Notes: generated by a model from the sequence alone, not told the origin. Numbered from the stretch's first letter, positions 1 through 9,088 are shown. The stretch: 64,000 bases of DNA from JBATTK01 sp049670505 (GCA_049670505.1 JBATTK010000138.1:1-64000), one strand, 5' to 3'. Made by a program: numbers and translations.

Positions 1-52
1 TTTTTGCACCCTTTTTCGTTAAAATTTTATACCGTAGCTAGGGCTATGCCAG

Positions 53-68
53 TCCGCCAGCTGGCGGA
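53..68. repeat. Perfect 16-bp palindrome TCCGCCAGCTGGCGGA
   Basis: A perfect GC-rich palindrome stands in AT-rich intergenic DNA upstream of the first gene. It is itself flanked by ATGCC and GGCAT words. It could be a terminator stem of a gene that ends before the window, or a dispersed short palindrome; only one copy was seen here. Confidence 0.5.
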
Positions 69-148
69 TGCCTAAAATGGCATCAAAAAGTACCTATATA
101 AATTCCAATCACACATTTCAAAACAGTCTCTGAAAAAATTCCATCCTT

Positions 149-1282
149 ATGAAAATACTATCTAGAAGAGAATTCGGTTCCACCTTAACAAAGGGAATTG
201 GGGGAGTAGCAATAATGGGCGGATTGCCATTGGCCTGCGGAATGACGGGGCGTCCAAATAGCCAAAAAAGTTTGGGTGTAGCCTTAGTGGGATTAGGTAG
301 TTATAGTACCTATCAATTAGCACCCGCCCTGCAGGATACGGGCTATTGTCATTTGGCCGGTATTGTAACGGGAACTGCGGCAAAAAAACAAATTTGGAAG
401 AAGAAATATAATATTCCCGAGGAAAACTGTTACAACTATGAGAATTTTGACAATATAGCCAAAAACGATGCCATAGATGTAGTATATGTTGTACTGCCGA
501 ACTCCATGCATGCCGATTTTTCTATCCGCGCAGCTAAAGCGGGCAAACATGTCATCTGCGAAAAACCTATGGCAATCAACGTGGAAGAATGTGATGCTAT
601 CATTGCCGCTTGCGAAAAGGCCAAGGTAAAATTAAGTGTTGGGTACAGACTGCATTCCGAACCGTATACACAAGAAGTAAAACGCATGGTAAAGGAGAAG
701 ACTTTTGGAGCGGTCAGGTACATATCCGCAGATGCCGCATACTTGTCTCGCGGTAATCCGGATCAATGGAGATTGAATCATACCTTATCTGGTGGGGGAG
801 CGTTAATGAATATGGGCGTATATGCTATACAAAGTGCTATTTATGGAACGGGTGAGAACCCAATATCGGTCTCCGCGCAGGAGTTCAGTACCAGACCCGA
901 ATATTTTAAGGATACCGATGAAACAATAACCGCCCAATTTGAATTTCCCAGTGGTGCTTTTGGAAATATAATGACTTCCCACAATGTAAGGGCCAATCGC
1001 CTATATGCATCATGTGATAGCGGTTGGTTCGAATTAGATCCGGCCAGTACATACATTCCTTTAAAAGGCCGTACCTCCGAAGGCAGGGAAATTGTATTTC
1101 CTCAGGAGAGCCAGCAAAAACTACAAATGGATGATTTTGCCCGACACATATTGGAAGGCACGCCCAATCTGGTTCCCGGTGAAATGGGCAAAAGGGATAT
1201 GATTATTGTAGAAGCTATATACCGATCTATTGCCGAAGGAGGTAAAAAAATAGCGTTGGAATTAGGTAATATCGGGCTATAA
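149..1282 (+). CDS. Gfo/Idh/MocA-family oxidoreductase, Tat-exported
   Basis: A 377-residue NAD(P)-dependent sugar dehydrogenase-like protein. The N-terminus has a twin-arginine signal (SRREF, residues 5-9), a hydrophobic stretch and a lipobox-like LACG with Cys30, so it is probably exported folded to the periplasm and perhaps lipidated. The Rossmann motif GVALVGLGSYS lies at residues 43-53 and the family's EKP motif at 138-140, followed by a GGGALMNMG segment typical of the C-terminal substrate domain. Exported members resemble glucose-fructose oxidoreductase; the substrate cannot be read from the sequence. It stands alone, with a 256-bp gap before the next gene. The family call is firm, the reaction is not. 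Confidence 0.9.
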   Translation: MKILSRREFGSTLTKGIGGVAIMGGLPLACGMTGRPNSQKSLGVALVGLGSYSTYQLAPALQDTGYCHLAGIVTGTAAKKQIWKKKYNIPEENCYNYENFDNIAKNDAIDVVYVVLPNSMHADFSIRAAKAGKHVICEKPMAINVEECDAIIAACEKAKVKLSVGYRLHSEPYTQEVKRMVKEKTFGAVRYISADAAYLSRGNPDQWRLNHTLSGGGALMNMGVYAIQSAIYGTGENPISVSAQEFSTRPEYFKDTDETITAQFEFPSGAFGNIMTSHNVRANRLYASCDSGWFELDPASTYIPLKGRTSEGREIVFPQESQQKLQMDDFARHILEGTPNLVPGEMGKRDMIIVEAIYRSIAEGGKKIALELGNIGL

Positions 1283-1411
1283 GGAATAGCCTGGACTTGT
1301 TTTTTCTTCCCTTTTCCTAAATTGTGGGTCACTAGGATTCTTCATGCTCCAAGGGGATACTATCTTCACCCCCCCCTGCTAATTAGACTAAATCTAAGTA
1401 ATAACGTTGTG

Positions 1412-1441
1412 TTAACGCTTTAACGTTAACATGACCTTAAC
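1412..1441 (+). promoter_or_regulatory. Cluster of four TTAAC boxes upstream of the PhoX-like gene
   Basis: TTAAC words begin at 1412, 1420, 1426 and 1437; the last two are 11 bp apart, and TGTTAACG/CGTTAACA forms an inverted repeat with a 6-bp spacer. An 11-bp direct-repeat period is what PhoB-type response regulators bind. As the next gene resembles PhoX, a phosphate-starvation operator is a reasonable inference, not a demonstrated one. Confidence 0.4.
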
Positions 1442-1489
1442 TTCAATTTATGACCATATTTAATTAACGGGTTTTGCACAATGGCTAAA

Positions 1490-1497
1490 TAACTTTG
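1490..1497 (+). promoter_or_regulatory. Bacteroidota -7 element TAACTTTG
   Basis: Matches the TAnnTTTG consensus of the Bacteroidota primary sigma factor, 41 bp before the ATG of the PhoX-like lipoprotein and about 50 bp after the TTAAC cluster. No clear -33 TTTG lies at the usual spacing, which fits an activator-dependent promoter. Confidence 0.55.
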
Positions 1498-1538
1498 AAG
1501 AAAGTAAAATTAATTTCCTAAAAAACACTTTAAAGAAA

Positions 1539-3053
1539 ATGAAAAAACTTAAAAATTTGGCATTATGTGCAGGATTACTTGCATTTGCCTCTTGCGATGA
1601 CATTGATGATTTTATTGGAGGTGGTAGTGATGACGGTGAGCCTACGGGTACCATATTCGAAAACAAATCCAATCTTGAACCTTTGGTCGCGATTCAACCA
1701 CAATTTAATTTTGTAGAGGCGTATTCCTTAATTAGTACATCTGACAAGCTAGGTAACTTCCAAATGGCCGGTGCAGCGGATGGGGCCGGATTTTTAAAAG
1801 AGGGGGACGGATATGTGTACTTGGTCAATTGCGAGGACGATTATGCCGTTGCCAGAATCCATTTAGATGAAAATCTAACACCTACTTCTGCCGAATATCT
1901 TTTAAATTCCGGTGTTGACGATTTTGCACGTCAATGTTCCGGTACCATGTGGGAAAGGGAGATCCATGGAGGAGCACAAGATCTCTTCCTTTCTGCATCC
2001 GAAAGTTTTAACTATGATGTAAAAGGTATTGATCCCTATCAGGCAGTACCGACCCCAACGGCAGATTTTGGTTTGGATGCCTTGGGAGAATTCCAGTGGG
2101 AAAATGCGGTACCCTTACCTAGGGATGCCTATCCCGGAAAAACGGTTATCATTGGCGGTGATGATGATAGCAGTGATTCTGAAGGTCAAATTACCCTGTA
2201 TTACTCGGAGAATGGAGATGGGGATTTAAGCGGGGGTAAAATATATGTACTGCGTTTAAAGCAAATTTCCGATGGTGCCGGTGGTGTCTTGGATGTGGAT
2301 GGTGGTACTACTTACAACGAATCCAGTCTAGATTTTGGGGTAACATACGACTTTGAATTTGCAGAGATAGTAGGCGGGGCCAACCTTACCAAAGATGAAA
2401 TGGAAACCGCATGTATGACCATCAATGCTTCCGCATTTATGAGAGTAGAAGATGTGGACTATCAGAAAGGCACCGACGCCGATGGTAGAAACATATTTGT
2501 TGCTGTAACAGGCAGAGGACCTGGAAGAGGTACATATAATGATTGGGGAACGGCTTACAAATTGGAATTGGATGAAGATTCGCCGATGAGTGGAAAAATC
2601 ACCCAAATCATAAGTGGTAATACCGATACCAATAATATGGACGGGAATTTGGCCACCCTACAAAGTCCGGATAACATCGTAGTAACAGAAAACTTTGTAT
2701 ACTTACAAGAAGATCCAAATTCTTTTGATAGAGGACATGCCGCATACATTTATCAGACCGACCTTAACGGCGGTAACTCCAAAGTATTTTTGGAACTTAT
2801 CGTAAGACAGGATTTAGACCCTGAGGGAAGTACCGGTCTTAATGGGGAATTTGGTTCTATGATAGATATTTCCGACAAAGTTGGGGAACCAGGAACCTTT
2901 CTTTTGGCATTACAGCCACACTATTGGGAAAGTCCTGATTTCATGAATCTGGATGGTCATGATATGCGTACCAGACCGGATGCCATTGCAGATGGTGCGA
3001 GAGAAGATGATCAAGGTTCTCAAATTGTTATCCTAAGCGGTGTTCCTAGATAA
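1539..3053 (+). CDS. PhoX-like (DUF839-type) lipoprotein
   Basis: A 504-residue exported lipoprotein: hydrophobic signal, FASC with Cys19, then an acidic linker. The body is rich in Asp/Gly, and the segment around residues 365-393 (LQSPDNIVV followed by VYLQEDPN) resembles the beta-propeller core of PhoX/DUF839 proteins, which in characterised members are calcium- and iron-dependent alkaline phosphatases. I cannot assign all metal ligands, so phosphatase activity is inferred from resemblance. A strong terminator follows, so it is probably monocistronic and separate from the peroxidase downstream. The TTAAC boxes upstream fit phosphate control. It lies at the cell surface or in the periplasm. 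Confidence 0.65.
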   Translation: MKKLKNLALCAGLLAFASCDDIDDFIGGGSDDGEPTGTIFENKSNLEPLVAIQPQFNFVEAYSLISTSDKLGNFQMAGAADGAGFLKEGDGYVYLVNCEDDYAVARIHLDENLTPTSAEYLLNSGVDDFARQCSGTMWEREIHGGAQDLFLSASESFNYDVKGIDPYQAVPTPTADFGLDALGEFQWENAVPLPRDAYPGKTVIIGGDDDSSDSEGQITLYYSENGDGDLSGGKIYVLRLKQISDGAGGVLDVDGGTTYNESSLDFGVTYDFEFAEIVGGANLTKDEMETACMTINASAFMRVEDVDYQKGTDADGRNIFVAVTGRGPGRGTYNDWGTAYKLELDEDSPMSGKITQIISGNTDTNNMDGNLATLQSPDNIVVTENFVYLQEDPNSFDRGHAAYIYQTDLNGGNSKVFLELIVRQDLDPEGSTGLNGEFGSMIDISDKVGEPGTFLLALQPHYWESPDFMNLDGHDMRTRPDAIADGAREDDQGSQIVILSGVPR

Positions 3054-3072
3054 TATATAGCTAACTATTTTT

Positions 3073-3105
3073 AAGACCTCCATTAAAAAATGGAGGTCTT
3101 TGTTT
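3073..3105 (+). terminator. Rho-independent terminator after the PhoX-like gene
   Basis: An 11-bp perfect stem (AAGACCTCCAT / ATGGAGGTCTT) with a 6-nt A-rich loop and a T-rich tail. The ATG at 3090 lies in the second arm, which argues against translation starting there for the next gene. Confidence 0.9.
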
Positions 3106-3125
3106 ATTTTAAAAATTGCTCTAAA

Positions 3126-4958
3126 ATGAAATTAAATCAATTCACATTAGTTATTTTATTTGCATTCGTGTTCTTTTCTTCCTGTAAGAACAAACCCGAG
3201 GAAAAGGAAATTGCAATAGCAACCAATACGAATATGCCTAATTGGGAGTATGCCCAAAATTTCTATTTGGAGCATATTACAGCATCTATTTCTTATTTGG
3301 ATAGCTTGGCAAAAGTCCCCGTTGACAGTAAGAAGGCCAAGGAAATTTTTACCATGGTTCGCTCAACTTTTAAAAAAGCCGAACCTTACGCATCCTATTT
3401 AAACCCTGAGGTAGGACACAGGGCCAATGGCCCGGCTCTTCCCATTTTGACCGATGATAGTCAAAAAGTATTATTACCTATTGGTCTACAAAAAATAGAA
3501 GAGCGTATTTACGAGAACGGTACGGATGGTGAGCGATATAAGAAAGAGATACAAATTACAAAAGGATTGCTGATAAATTTACAACAGAATATTAGAAAAA
3601 GAGAACTTAACCCACAGCGATTTTTTATTGCCACACACCAACAATTATTACGGATTATAATCCTTTCCATATCGGGTTTTGATACCCCTGTAAGCCACCT
3701 AGGGTTCAATGAAGCTATTATTTCATTAGAAAGTCTTCGCGAAGTTTACAACAATAGTATTAAATACATCATCTTAGAAAAAAATGAGGTATTGGATACG
3801 GAGTTTCAAAAAAATATAAATGAAGCCATCAACTTCATAAATTCTAATATGGGTTTTGAAACCTTTGATCGATACACTTTTATCAGGGATTATATGAATC
3901 CGATTACCCGTAACTGGGTAGCTATACGAAAAGAAAGCGGACTTTGGGAAGGGGTAAACCACAAACCCTTTAATTTTGATGCCCCCACTTTTTTTGAAGC
4001 AGACTCATTTAATGTGGAGTTTTTTACACCTGGGATCAATCGCAATCCTACAGAAGAACAGATAGCCCTGGGTGAAAAACTATTTTTTGATTCCAATCTA
4101 TCTGAAAATGGAAAAATGGCCTGTGTTACCTGTCATAATCCTAAAAAGGGCTATGCGGACGGTTTAGTGGTAAATTTGGATAAGAACGGCGAACGGCTAC
4201 TTCGAAATACGCCTACTGTAATTAATGCCGCTTTCCAGAAAAGCTTTTTTTGGGACGGGAGATCCCCAAACTTAATGGATCAGATTACCGCGGTATTTAC
4301 CAATGATCAGGAATTTGACAGCAGCGTACATCAGTTTTCAAAAGATATTTTGGTAGACTCCAGTTATGTTCAACTTTTTGAAAAAGCCTATGGCGGGATC
4401 GGGGCTAGAAATAATGAAATTATAAGAGCATTATCATCCTATATATCAACTCTCAATGCTTTTAATTCCAAATTTGATAGAAATATACGGGGAGAAGAAG
4501 ATACCTATACCGAAGAAGAGAAACTTGGGTTTAATCTGTATATGGGCAAGGCGTTGTGTGCCACTTGTCATTTTATTCCTTTGACCAACGGTACGGTTCC
4601 TCCGTTTTTCTCGGAAACGGAAAAAGAGGTCATAGGAGTTCCCGAGACGGCCAAAAACAAGCAGTTGGATGATGATTTGGGGTTTTATTGGAGGTTTGAG
4701 AAAGAATTGCATCGGGGGATGTTCAAAACACCTACCGTTCGTAATGTAGAACTTACTGCGCCCTACATGCATAATGGCGTTTACAACACTTTGGAAGAGG
4801 TCATTAATTTTTACAACTTAGGAGGGGGAGGAGGATTGGGATTCGATTTGGAATATCAAACATTGCCGTTCGATAATTTACAACTGACAAAAGAAGAGGA
4901 AAAAGCCTTAGTCGCCTTTATGAAGACCTTAACGGACGATAAAGTTGGGGTGTATTAG
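3126..4958 (+). CDS. Di-haem cytochrome c peroxidase family lipoprotein
   Basis: A 610-residue protein. The start was placed at 3126 because the upstream in-frame ATG is inside a terminator stem and because residues 1-20 then make a good lipoprotein signal (FFSSC, Cys20). Two c-type haem sites are present, CVTCH (333-337) and CATCH (478-482), with the WDGR and PTVRNVELTAPYMHNG segments of the MauG/CcpA superfamily. The N-terminal ~300 residues are helical, without haem motifs; similar extensions in Bacteroidota resemble imelysin-like domains, but I am not sure here. Its role is probably periplasmic peroxide reduction, or haem-based oxidation as in MauG. It is transcribed alone. Confidence 0.88.
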   Translation: MKLNQFTLVILFAFVFFSSCKNKPEEKEIAIATNTNMPNWEYAQNFYLEHITASISYLDSLAKVPVDSKKAKEIFTMVRSTFKKAEPYASYLNPEVGHRANGPALPILTDDSQKVLLPIGLQKIEERIYENGTDGERYKKEIQITKGLLINLQQNIRKRELNPQRFFIATHQQLLRIIILSISGFDTPVSHLGFNEAIISLESLREVYNNSIKYIILEKNEVLDTEFQKNINEAINFINSNMGFETFDRYTFIRDYMNPITRNWVAIRKESGLWEGVNHKPFNFDAPTFFEADSFNVEFFTPGINRNPTEEQIALGEKLFFDSNLSENGKMACVTCHNPKKGYADGLVVNLDKNGERLLRNTPTVINAAFQKSFFWDGRSPNLMDQITAVFTNDQEFDSSVHQFSKDILVDSSYVQLFEKAYGGIGARNNEIIRALSSYISTLNAFNSKFDRNIRGEEDTYTEEEKLGFNLYMGKALCATCHFIPLTNGTVPPFFSETEKEVIGVPETAKNKQLDDDLGFYWRFEKELHRGMFKTPTVRNVELTAPYMHNGVYNTLEEVINFYNLGGGGGLGFDLEYQTLPFDNLQLTKEEEKALVAFMKTLTDDKVGVY

Positions 4959-5408
4959 ATTTAATTTAGGGGGCCATAGATACTATTTGTTATATAAGGC
5001 TAGACTATCAAAATTTCAAAAACTTTAAAGTTTTGCAATGAAATCGAGATGTGTTATTGAATTGCTTAGTTATTTGTTATGTCATTTCGATACGATTTCC
5101 AGATGGAAATCACTCAATGACCATACTTAGGTGCCTGAGTGATTGTGAAACAATCGTATCGAAGGCACATGACCGAATAATAAATAGTTTCTTTGATGGT
5201 CGGCTTTCAGTAAGCGGTAGGTCTTTGCCGTTGGATAAATGAATAAGCGGAAACTGGATACAGGAATGACAATATAGTGGTCGGTGCTGTTCAGGGTTTA
5301 GCTAGTAATCCGTTTTACTTTGTCATTAAGAGCGAATCGAATCTGCTTACAACGGGCGGAGTTTTAACTATCGATCGGAACCAATAAATAATAAAAGGGA
5401 TATCACTG
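4959..5408. other. 450-bp gene-free spacer with a repeat element
   Basis: I see no credible gene here. The spacer holds copy A of the ~110-bp palindromic repeat and, after it (about 5205-5245), a stretch around the word TAGGTCTTTGC that recurs in reverse orientation near 9185-9225, next to copy B. Short reading frames across the repeat are products of the repeat and were not called. Confidence 0.6.
5081..5190 (+). repeat. Dispersed palindromic repeat, copy A
   Basis: About 110 bp, also present as copy B (8941-9051, inverted) and copy C (30597-30706). Perfect 12-bp outer arms TTCGATACGATT (5086-5097) and AATCGTATCGAA (5152-5163) enclose an inner pair ATCACTCA (5109-5116) and TGAGTGAT (5136-5143). 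All copies are intergenic and non-coding. The size and nested palindromes resemble a MITE or a BIME-like repeat; no target-site duplication was established. Confidence 0.85.
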
Positions 5409-6173
5409 CTAAAATTTTTCAAAAACTCCTAGCCCGAATAGGGCAAAATCATATTTAACCGGGTCCTGGGAATCTAGTTTTCTTAGATTTGTATCTAGTT
5501 CCATCAATGCTTTGGCATCGTTTTGTTTGCGCTTTAGCAGTTTGAGTTTTCTGGCAACAGTACCGGAATGTACATCCAGAGGACAAGATAGCTGGGAAGG
5601 GGTTATTTTTTTCCAAAGACCAAAGTCTACTTGGGTGGTGGCATCCCGTACCATCCATCTTAAAAACATATTGATACGTTTGGCCGCGGAGCCTTTGATA
5701 GGATCCGATACATGCTTGGTAGTTCTTTTGGGGTGGGGAAGTTCAAAGAACAATCTCTTAAAATCAGAAATGGCCGGTTGCAATGAATCTTTTGTTATGT
5801 TTTTTGCAAAGGCATCCTCTAGCCCTCCATGGTTCCTATAAATGTTCCGAAGACTTCGAATAAAGTAACCAAAATCTTCCCCATTGAATGTCCGGTGTAC
5901 AAAAGGCGATACCTTTTCCAAATCGCTCTCTTGGTATTGCATTACAAACTGGTAGGGCGTATTGTCCAATAATTCCATCATTCGCCTTGCATTGTTGATG
6001 ATACTCTTTCGATTGCCCCAAGCAATGGTAGCCGTTAAAAAAGCGCTGATTTCAATATCTTCCTTTCTTGTGAATAGGTGCGGAATTTGAAGGGGGTCGC
6101 TTTCCAAAAATTTTGGATGGTTGTATTGTACCACCTTATTATCTAGAAACTCTTTTAGTTCGCCCTTGGTCAT
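5409..6173 (-). CDS. TIGR02757/DUF2400 family protein
   Basis: A 254-residue protein of a conserved Bacteroidota family. It starts with the typical PKFLESDP...DIEISAFL segment and ends with VHSGTVARKLKLLKR and DPVKYDFALFGLG, a layout reminiscent of HhH-GPD-type DNA glycosylase folds. Its biochemical role is unknown to me. It lies 30 bp downstream of the LolD-like ATPase gene on the same strand and may be cotranscribed with it. The length is normal for the family. Confidence 0.85.
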   Translation of the reverse strand: MTKGELKEFLDNKVVQYNHPKFLESDPLQIPHLFTRKEDIEISAFLTATIAWGNRKSIINNARRMMELLDNTPYQFVMQYQESDLEKVSPFVHRTFNGEDFGYFIRSLRNIYRNHGGLEDAFAKNITKDSLQPAISDFKRLFFELPHPKRTTKHVSDPIKGSAAKRINMFLRWMVRDATTQVDFGLWKKITPSQLSCPLDVHSGTVARKLKLLKRKQNDAKALMELDTNLRKLDSQDPVKYDFALFGLGVFEKF

Positions 6174-6203
6174 GTATTTGGCAATTGTAATTTTTTGAAT
6201 GTA

Positions 6204-6866
6204 CTAGCTTGTAATGAGTCCATCTACCATGATCAACTTCCTATCCGCCATATCGGCCAATTCTTGGTTGTGGGTAACGATTACAAAGGTCTGCCCAAAT
6301 TTGTCCCGGAGGTCAAAGAAGAGTTTGTGCAGATTGTCCGCACTTTCCGAATCTAGATTACCGCTGGGTTCATCGGCAAAAATAATAGAGGGGTTATTAA
6401 CCAAGGCCCTGGCTACCGCAACCCGTTGTTGTTCCCCTCCGGAAAGTTCGTTGGGTTTGTGGTGATAACGATCGGATAGGCCTAAAAAATCCAATAACTC
6501 CTTAGCTTTGGTCTCCGCTTGGTTTCTAGGGGTCTTTTTGATAAAAGCAGGGATACATACATTCTCCAAAGCGGTGAATTCCGGTAATAATTGATGAAAC
6601 TGGAAAATAAAGCCAACATGTTCATTCCTAAATTTGGCCAAAGACCGGTCGTTTAATGTGGTTACATCAATGGCATTGATAATAAGGCTACTTTCACCCT
6701 TGTTGGATTGGGTATCCAAAGTTCCCAAAATCTGAAGTAAAGTGGTTTTTCCAGCGCCGGAAGCACCAACTATAGATACGATTTCCCCTTTCTTTATATG
6801 TAGATCAACTCCTTTTAGAACCTGTAGTTCCCCGTAGAATTTTTGGATATTGGTCGTTTGGATCAT
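6204..6866 (-). CDS. ABC transporter ATP-binding protein, LolD/MacB-like
   Basis: A 220-residue stand-alone ATPase with Walker A GASGAGKTT (34-42), the Q-loop in FQFHQL (from 89), signature LSGGEQQR (141-148), Walker B IIFADEP (161-167) and a switch His in VTHN. It is most like LolD, FtsE and MacB ATPases that energise lipoprotein release or envelope complexes. In many flavobacteria this ATPase is encoded away from its permease, and none is adjacent here, so the partner cannot be named. It is first of a probable two-gene unit with the DUF2400 gene. Confidence 0.9.
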   Translation of the reverse strand: MIQTTNIQKFYGELQVLKGVDLHIKKGEIVSIVGASGAGKTTLLQILGTLDTQSNKGESSLIINAIDVTTLNDRSLAKFRNEHVGFIFQFHQLLPEFTALENVCIPAFIKKTPRNQAETKAKELLDFLGLSDRYHHKPNELSGGEQQRVAVARALVNNPSIIFADEPSGNLDSESADNLHKLFFDLRDKFGQTFVIVTHNQELADMADRKLIMVDGLITS

Positions 6867-7060
6867 CCAGTCGCATTTATGGGATGAAAGTAAACATTAG
6901 CGTAGACATTGCAAAAATAAAGATGGGGTATATCCACGATTTTTCCTTGGATGAGATTTATCATAGTAATTTTCTATAGTACTGTAAGACTAATTGAACT
7001 TATAAACGCCCCATCTCATTGTAAATAGGTAATTTTAACAAATACAATTGGTCATAATAT

Positions 7061-7606
7061 ATGTCAAATTCCAAAATTGAAGTAGCTATTTTTGCGGGAG
7101 GATGCTTTTGGTGTACAGAAGCCATTTTTCAGCGATTAAAAGGGGTAAAAGAAGTGGTTTCCGGATATACGGGCGGTGACATTAAAAATCCCGCTTATCG
7201 AGAAATTTGTACCGGTAGAACGGGGCACGCGGAAGCCATAGAGATAACTTTTGATCCTGATATCATTTCTTATCAAGAGCTGTTGGAAGTCTTTTTCGCG
7301 ACTCATGACCCTACCACATTGAATAGACAGGGGAACGATGTGGGTACGCAGTATAGAAGTGAAATCTTTTATCAGAACGAATTTCAAAAGAAAAGCGCCG
7401 AGGATTTTATAAGGTTTTTAGAGGAGAAACATGTTTTTGAACAGCCGGTAGTAACAGCAGTATCGGAAGCTAAACCCTTTTATAAAGCGGAACAGGACCA
7501 TCAAAATTATTATAATGACCATAAGGCACAACCGTATTGCCAGGTTATTATCGATCCAAAAATAAAAAAATTGCAAACGTACTATAAAGAGAAATTAAAT
7601 TCATAA
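7061..7606 (+). CDS. msrA: Peptide-methionine (S)-S-oxide reductase
   Basis: A 181-residue MsrA that reduces the S-epimer of methionine sulfoxide in proteins. The catalytic motif GCFWCTE is at residues 14-20, with nucleophile Cys15 and catalytic Glu20; the following YTGG, GHAEA, HDPT and DHQNYY segments are standard for the family. No signal peptide is seen, so it acts in the cytoplasm. The gene is 7 bp upstream of folE and probably forms an operon with it. Confidence 0.95.
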   Translation: MSNSKIEVAIFAGGCFWCTEAIFQRLKGVKEVVSGYTGGDIKNPAYREICTGRTGHAEAIEITFDPDIISYQELLEVFFATHDPTTLNRQGNDVGTQYRSEIFYQNEFQKKSAEDFIRFLEEKHVFEQPVVTAVSEAKPFYKAEQDHQNYYNDHKAQPYCQVIIDPKIKKLQTYYKEKLNS

Positions 7607-7613
7607 GAGATCC

Positions 7614-8213
7614 ATGGCACCATATCAAAGTTTAGAAGAATATAATTTGGAAATCACCAATGATGTAAAAGAACGATTTTCTAAGATTATCAGTGAAATA
7701 GGGGAGGATGTAGCCAGGGACGGTTTGGTAAAGACTCCTGAACGTGCTGCCAAGGCCATGTTATTCCTTACCCAAGGGTATAAGCAGGACGCCGTAGAAA
7801 TACTACAAGGTGCTATGTTCAAGGAAGATTATGATGATATGGTTATCATTAAGGACATAGAATTGTATTCGCTATGTGAACATCATATGCTACCATTTTT
7901 TGGCAAAGCGCATATTGCCTATATCCCTAATGGCCATATTGTAGGGCTTAGTAAAATTCCAAGGGTAGTTGATGTTTTCGCAAGACGCCTGCAAGTACAG
8001 GAACGCCTTACCCATGATATTTTGGAGTGTATTAACAATACATTGAAACCCAAAGGAGTTGCCGTTGTCATTGAAGCATCCCATATGTGTATGATGATGC
8101 GGGGTGTACAAAAACAAAATTCGGTCACCACAACCTCAGGTTTTAGGGGGCAGTTTGAAAAAATTGAGACCCGAAACGAGTTTTTAAAACTGATCAGTTC
8201 CAAATTGTCCTAA
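7614..8213 (+). CDS. folE: GTP cyclohydrolase I
   Basis: A 199-residue enzyme that converts GTP to 7,8-dihydroneopterin triphosphate, the first step of tetrahydrofolate (and possibly other pterin) synthesis. The zinc ligands expected from E. coli FolE are present: Cys88 and His91 in SLCEHHMLPFFG, and Cys159 in SHMCMMMRG. The TPERAAKAM, GLSKIPRVVD and RLQVQERLT segments are also conserved. It follows msrA by 7 bp. Confidence 0.97.
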   Translation: MAPYQSLEEYNLEITNDVKERFSKIISEIGEDVARDGLVKTPERAAKAMLFLTQGYKQDAVEILQGAMFKEDYDDMVIIKDIELYSLCEHHMLPFFGKAHIAYIPNGHIVGLSKIPRVVDVFARRLQVQERLTHDILECINNTLKPKGVAVVIEASHMCMMMRGVQKQNSVTTTSGFRGQFEKIETRNEFLKLISSKLS

Positions 8214-8286
8214 ATTTCTTTAACAAAACTGTAACATTTTCGGGTTTTAGTAGTCTTTTATAGAGAACGACCTAAAGACGCCGATC

Positions 8287-8799
8287 ATGAAAAAGCTATT
8301 TTTAGTTTCTTGTTTACTTTTTTACGCCTTTTCTTTTTCACAAAAACAAGTGGCGATCAATGAATTTGAAACAATGGAAAGCACAATAGGAGCTACCTTT
8401 GTGGTCGTTCGGTCCATGGATTATAGACTGGAGTTTTCCGGCGATACGGATAAGGTCGATTTTGTTCAATGGGAAGTTTCGGATGAAATCCTTGAAATTA
8501 ACGCTACACAAATCGATACCGATTTTAGCCATCTTACCATTACCGTCTATACACCTGCGATTTCGGCGGTTAGCATAAGGGACAGTGGCATATTGACCAT
8601 GGACGACAATTTCTCCAAGATAGAATACTTTGTTGCTTACGCCTTGGACAGTGCTACTGTGGATCTATCCAATATCGATTTTAAAAACCTGTCTGCAAAT
8701 GCCACGGATGGTGGTAAAATTCTTTATAAGTCTACTCGGAATTTGGTAAGCAGTACCGATGGTGGTGGTATGATAAGACGTGCCGAAGTACTTAATTAA
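8287..8799 (+). CDS. Secreted GIN (DUF2807)-like protein
   Basis: A 170-residue protein with a cleavable signal peptide (hydrophobic residues 4-18, then SFSQ). The body is a run of short beta strands with repeats such as LEISA-like NATQIDTDFSHLTITVYTP and SIRDSGILTMDD, which resembles the putative auto-transporter adhesin head GIN domain common in Bacteroidota. Family members are usually longer, so this may be a short version. Periplasmic or surface location is likely; no function is known. It has no close same-strand partner. Confidence 0.65.
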   Translation: MKKLFLVSCLLFYAFSFSQKQVAINEFETMESTIGATFVVVRSMDYRLEFSGDTDKVDFVQWEVSDEILEINATQIDTDFSHLTITVYTPAISAVSIRDSGILTMDDNFSKIEYFVAYALDSATVDLSNIDFKNLSANATDGGKILYKSTRNLVSSTDGGGMIRRAEVLN

Positions 8800-8940
8800 T
8801 GCTACTTCGCCAGTGTTTTTATTGGTTATAACCGTTAGTTAAAATATAGCTTGTCACAGGTTGGCCTACTTACTACGGATAAGCCTGCCAGTCCCGTGAG
8901 GTAGATATACAATTTTAGGGCAAGGCTTTTAGTTTCCAAG

Positions 8941-9051
8941 AAACTACTTGCTATTTGACCATGTGCCTTCGATACGATTGTTTCACGATCACTCAGGCAC
9001 CCAAGTATGGTCATTGAGTGATTTTCGAATAGAAAATCGTATCGAAATGAC
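8941..9051 (-). repeat. Dispersed palindromic repeat, copy B
   Basis: Inverted relative to copies A and C. It keeps the outer arms (TTCGATACGATT on both strands), the inner ATCACTCA/TGAGTGAT pair and the AAATAGcAAGTAGTTT-like edge. The loop between arms differs from copy A by a few substitutions and a small insertion, as expected for old members of one family. Confidence 0.85.
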
Positions 9052-9060
9052 ATATATTCA

Positions 9061-9088
9061 GTTACCAGTTACCAGTTACCAGTTACCA
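9061..9088. repeat. Tandem heptamer (GTTACCA)x4
   Basis: Four exact head-to-tail copies of GTTACCA abut copy B. It opens a ~200-bp low-complexity tract of cag/ttcc words. The period is far too short for a CRISPR array. Confidence 0.8.

Noticed and set aside
1466..1484. A third copy of the AACCCGTTGTGCAT repeat
   Set aside because: Only a partial, gapped resemblance (AACGGGTTTTGCACAA) with no second arm nearby.
3090..3125. Earlier start for the di-haem peroxidase
   Set aside because: That ATG lies in the second arm of a strong terminator, and the extra residues would spoil the lipoprotein signal.
5051..5242. A 63-codon frame in the spacer after the peroxidase gene
   Set aside because: It runs through copy A of the palindromic repeat, and its peptide is repeat-derived; equivalent frames appear at copy B.
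9061..9088. Possible CRISPR repeats
   Set aside because: The period is 7 bp with no spacers, so it is a simple tandem repeat.
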